From Peiella sedimenti (GTDB taxonomy: Bacteria > Pseudomonadota > Alphaproteobacteria > Caulobacterales > Caulobacteraceae), in contig NZ_JAUKTR010000001.1 of the NCBI RefSeq assembly GCF_030504955.1, positions 621,501-685,500 of the forward strand: a stretch of 64,000 nt of DNA. The letters run 5' to 3'. Numbering within the stretch: the stretch's first letter is position 1; the number at the start of each line of letters is the position of its first letter. Under the pieces are notes generated by a model that saw nothing but the letters and a program-made list of their open reading frames with translations, made no database searches and had not been told where the DNA came from. The position numbers were made by a program, and so were the translations under genes. Positions 62,430 to 64,000 of the stretch are shown here, in pieces.

Positions 62430-64000
62430 ATGCGACAGATATTGCTAGGTTTTTCGGCGCTTACGCTGGCCGGCGCGCCGATGACGGTGGCGGACGCCAC
62501 CTCGGCCATGGGCGTCTTCTCGGCCATCTGCAGCCAGGCCGCGGCCACGGTCGGGGCCACGGCGTCGCCGGAGGACATGCGCATCGTCTCCGGGTTCGGC
62601 ACGGGCGGCTTCAAGGCCGACACCGACAATGCCGAGGCCCAGACCTGGTTCGACCACGCCATGCGCCTGCGCTGGGCCTTCGAGCACGAGGAGGCGGTGC
62701 GGGCCTTCCAGAAGGCGCAGCGGCTGGACCCCAACTGCGGCATGTGCGTGTGGGGCGAAGCCTGGGCCATGGGCGCGAACCTGAACTACAACGTGCCCCA
62801 GGCGACGCAGGCGCGGGCCCTGGCCATTGCCGAGCGGGCCCGGCGCCTGTCGGCGGACGCCCCGGCCTGGCAGCGCAAGCTGGTGGACGCCACCGTGCGG
62901 CGCTATCGCGGCCCGCCCGCGCGCCGGGCGGTCAACTTCGCCCGCAGCCTGGAGCGCATACAGCGCCAGCACCCCGAGGAGTTGCAGCTCAGGACCCTGG
63001 CCGCCGACGCCCTGCTGATGGCGAACCGCAACTGGTGGAGCGCCGACGGACGCATCCCGGGCGAGGGCGTGGACCGGGCCATCAGCCTGATTGAGAGCGC
63101 GCTGGCCCAGAATCCGGACGATCCGGGGGCCATCCACCTGTACATCCACTCGACCGAGTGGTCGGCGGATCCCTACCGCGCCGTGCCCTATGCCGACCGT
63201 CTGGCGGGACTGACGCCCGGCTCGCCGCATCTGGTGCACATGCCCTCGCACACCTACTACCGGATCGGCCGCTACAAGGACGCCACCACGGCCAATGTGG
63301 GCGCTGTGCGGGCGGCCCAGCGCTATCACGGCATTTCGCCGGCGCCTGAGGGCCTGACCAGCATCGGCATCCACAACCACAACATCCACTTCGGCATGGC
63401 GGGCGCCCTGATGGCCGGCGACGCCGAGGGCGGGCTGTTCCTGGCCGGGCACTTCTTCGAGGCTTATCCGCTGGATCAGCTGAGGAACCCCTTCGGCCAG
63501 ATCGTGGCGGGGACGGCCCTGGTGAACCAGGCCCGCTTTGGCGATCCGGACGTGGTGCTGGCCTTTGACGATCCCGGCGCGGACTACTGGGGCCTGCGCG
63601 TCATGCGCCACTATGCGCGGGGCGAGCTGCGCGCCCGTCAGGGTGACGCCGACGCGCTGGAGGCCGAGCTGGCGGGGCTGCGCGAAGCCAAGACGGGCGT
63701 TCCCCAGCCGACGACCCCGTTCGGACGCATGGCCAGCATCGTTCTGTCCATTCCGGAGAAGGTGCTGGCCGGGCGGCTGGCCCTGCTGCGCGGGGACGAG
63801 GAGGCGGCCGTGACCGCCTTCCGCGAGGCGGCCGAGCTGCAGGCCAGCATGAACCTGGGCCGGGACCCGCCCCTGTGGTGGTACCCGACGCGGCGCAGCC
63901 TGGGGGCGGCCCTGATCGCCGCCGGGCGGCTGGACGAGGCCAAGGCCGAGCTGGAGCGCTCGCTGGAATATGCGCCCCACGATCCGCTGACGCTCTACGC
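62430..64000 (+). CDS. Secreted TPR-repeat protein (3' end outside window)
   Basis: The ATG at 62430 has GGGGGAG upstream and the frame is open to the window end (at least 523 codons). A signal-like N-terminus (MRQILLGFSALTLAGAPMTVA) is followed by TPR-type helical repeats: AQTWFDHAMRLRWAFEHEEAVRAFQKAQRLDPNCGMCVWGEAWAMGANLNYN, then DPGAIHLYIHSTEWSADPYRAVPYADRLAGLTPGSPHLVHMPSHTYYRIGRYKDATTANVGAVRA. The IHxYIHxxE and HLVHMPSHTYYRxGRY parts are typical of a bacterial TPR family of unknown role. The His-rich motifs (HxxH, HNHNIHF) may bind metal, which is speculative. Confidence 0.85.
   Translation, partial: MRQILLGFSALTLAGAPMTVADATSAMGVFSAICSQAAATVGATASPEDMRIVSGFGTGGFKADTDNAEAQTWFDHAMRLRWAFEHEEAVRAFQKAQRLDPNCGMCVWGEAWAMGANLNYNVPQATQARALAIAERARRLSADAPAWQRKLVDATVRRYRGPPARRAVNFARSLERIQRQHPEELQLRTLAADALLMANRNWWSADGRIPGEGVDRAISLIESALAQNPDDPGAIHLYIHSTEWSADPYRAVPYADRLAGLTPGSPHLVHMPSHTYYRIGRYKDATTANVGAVRAAQRYHGISPAPEGLTSIGIHNHNIHFGMAGALMAGDAEGGLFLAGHFFEAYPLDQLRNPFGQIVAGTALVNQARFGDPDVVLAFDDPGADYWGLRVMRHYARGELRARQGDADALEAELAGLREAKTGVPQPTTPFGRMASIVLSIPEKVLAGRLALLRGDEEAAVTAFREAAELQASMNLGRDPPLWWYPTRRSLGAALIAAGRLDEAKAELERSLEYAPHDPLTLY

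Overview
The window is GC-rich, densely coding DNA from an alphaproteobacterium, most probably of the order Caulobacterales and close to Brevundimonas or Caulobacter. This placement is an inference. It rests on a MipZ division-site ATPase, a bactofilin paired with an M23 peptidase, an RNase E with an acidic S1 insertion and a C-terminal GWW motif, split b/b' ATP synthase subunits, ClpS next to ClpA, and a class II DAHP synthase. Nearly all of it is core chromosome; no phage, plasmid, CRISPR array or classical insertion sequence was seen.

Layout. 1-1095: end of an F0 ATP synthase operon and its terminator. 1117-10160: minus-strand genes for a membrane protein, a Bcr/CflA pump, RNase R, a DsbA-like oxidoreductase with an M48-TPR protease, and RNase E. 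10590-15459: an amidase, PBP1A and prfB with its programmed frameshift. 15490-18727 (minus): bactofilin, M23 peptidase, peroxiredoxin, PanC. 18789-20764: SPOR lipoprotein, MipZ, J-domain protein. 20768-22105: D,D-carboxypeptidase with a SPOR domain. 22359-25676: phasin, ClpS, ClpA. 25673-30391: small overlapping operons (HIT/SnoaL/unknown; RidA/GDPD/FemAB-like) and DoxX. 30392-31339: a gene-free stretch rich in palindromic repeats. 31340-34502: two TPM proteins, LemA, FolD. 34596-36863: a lipoprotein of six PPC-like repeats. 36843-42706: histidine utilisation genes (hutH, hutU, hutI on minus, divergent hutG) with a DUF559 nuclease cassette between hutU and hutH. 42709-45224: DUF6265, a PYROXD2-type oxidoreductase, DUF983. 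45241-48313: tRNA-Val(CAC), thioesterase, hybrid histidine kinase. 48374-55878: gph, divergent glmU-rpiA-gor-O-antigen ligase-DAHP synthase-prephenate dehydratase-like. 55970-59652: MATE pump, then aroQ-accB-accC on minus. 59739-64000: thiS, a secreted protein, a serine hydrolase, thiG, and a TPR protein that runs off the end.

The genes serve cell-wall growth and division (PBP1A, amidase, M23, bactofilin, MipZ, carboxypeptidase, GlmU), RNA decay (RNase E, RNase R), regulated proteolysis (ClpS/ClpA, M48) and core metabolism (fatty acid initiation, aromatic amino acids, thiamine, pantothenate, folate, histidine breakdown).

The most unusual structure is 38388-38857. A DUF559 nuclease gene is bracketed by two inverted copies of a two-hairpin palindromic element that recurs elsewhere in the window. 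The inner end of one copy supplies the ribosome binding site of the nuclease gene. The outer end of the other supplies that of hutH and also encodes the nuclease C-terminus. It reads like a small repeat-plus-nuclease mobile unit that landed cleanly between two operon genes.
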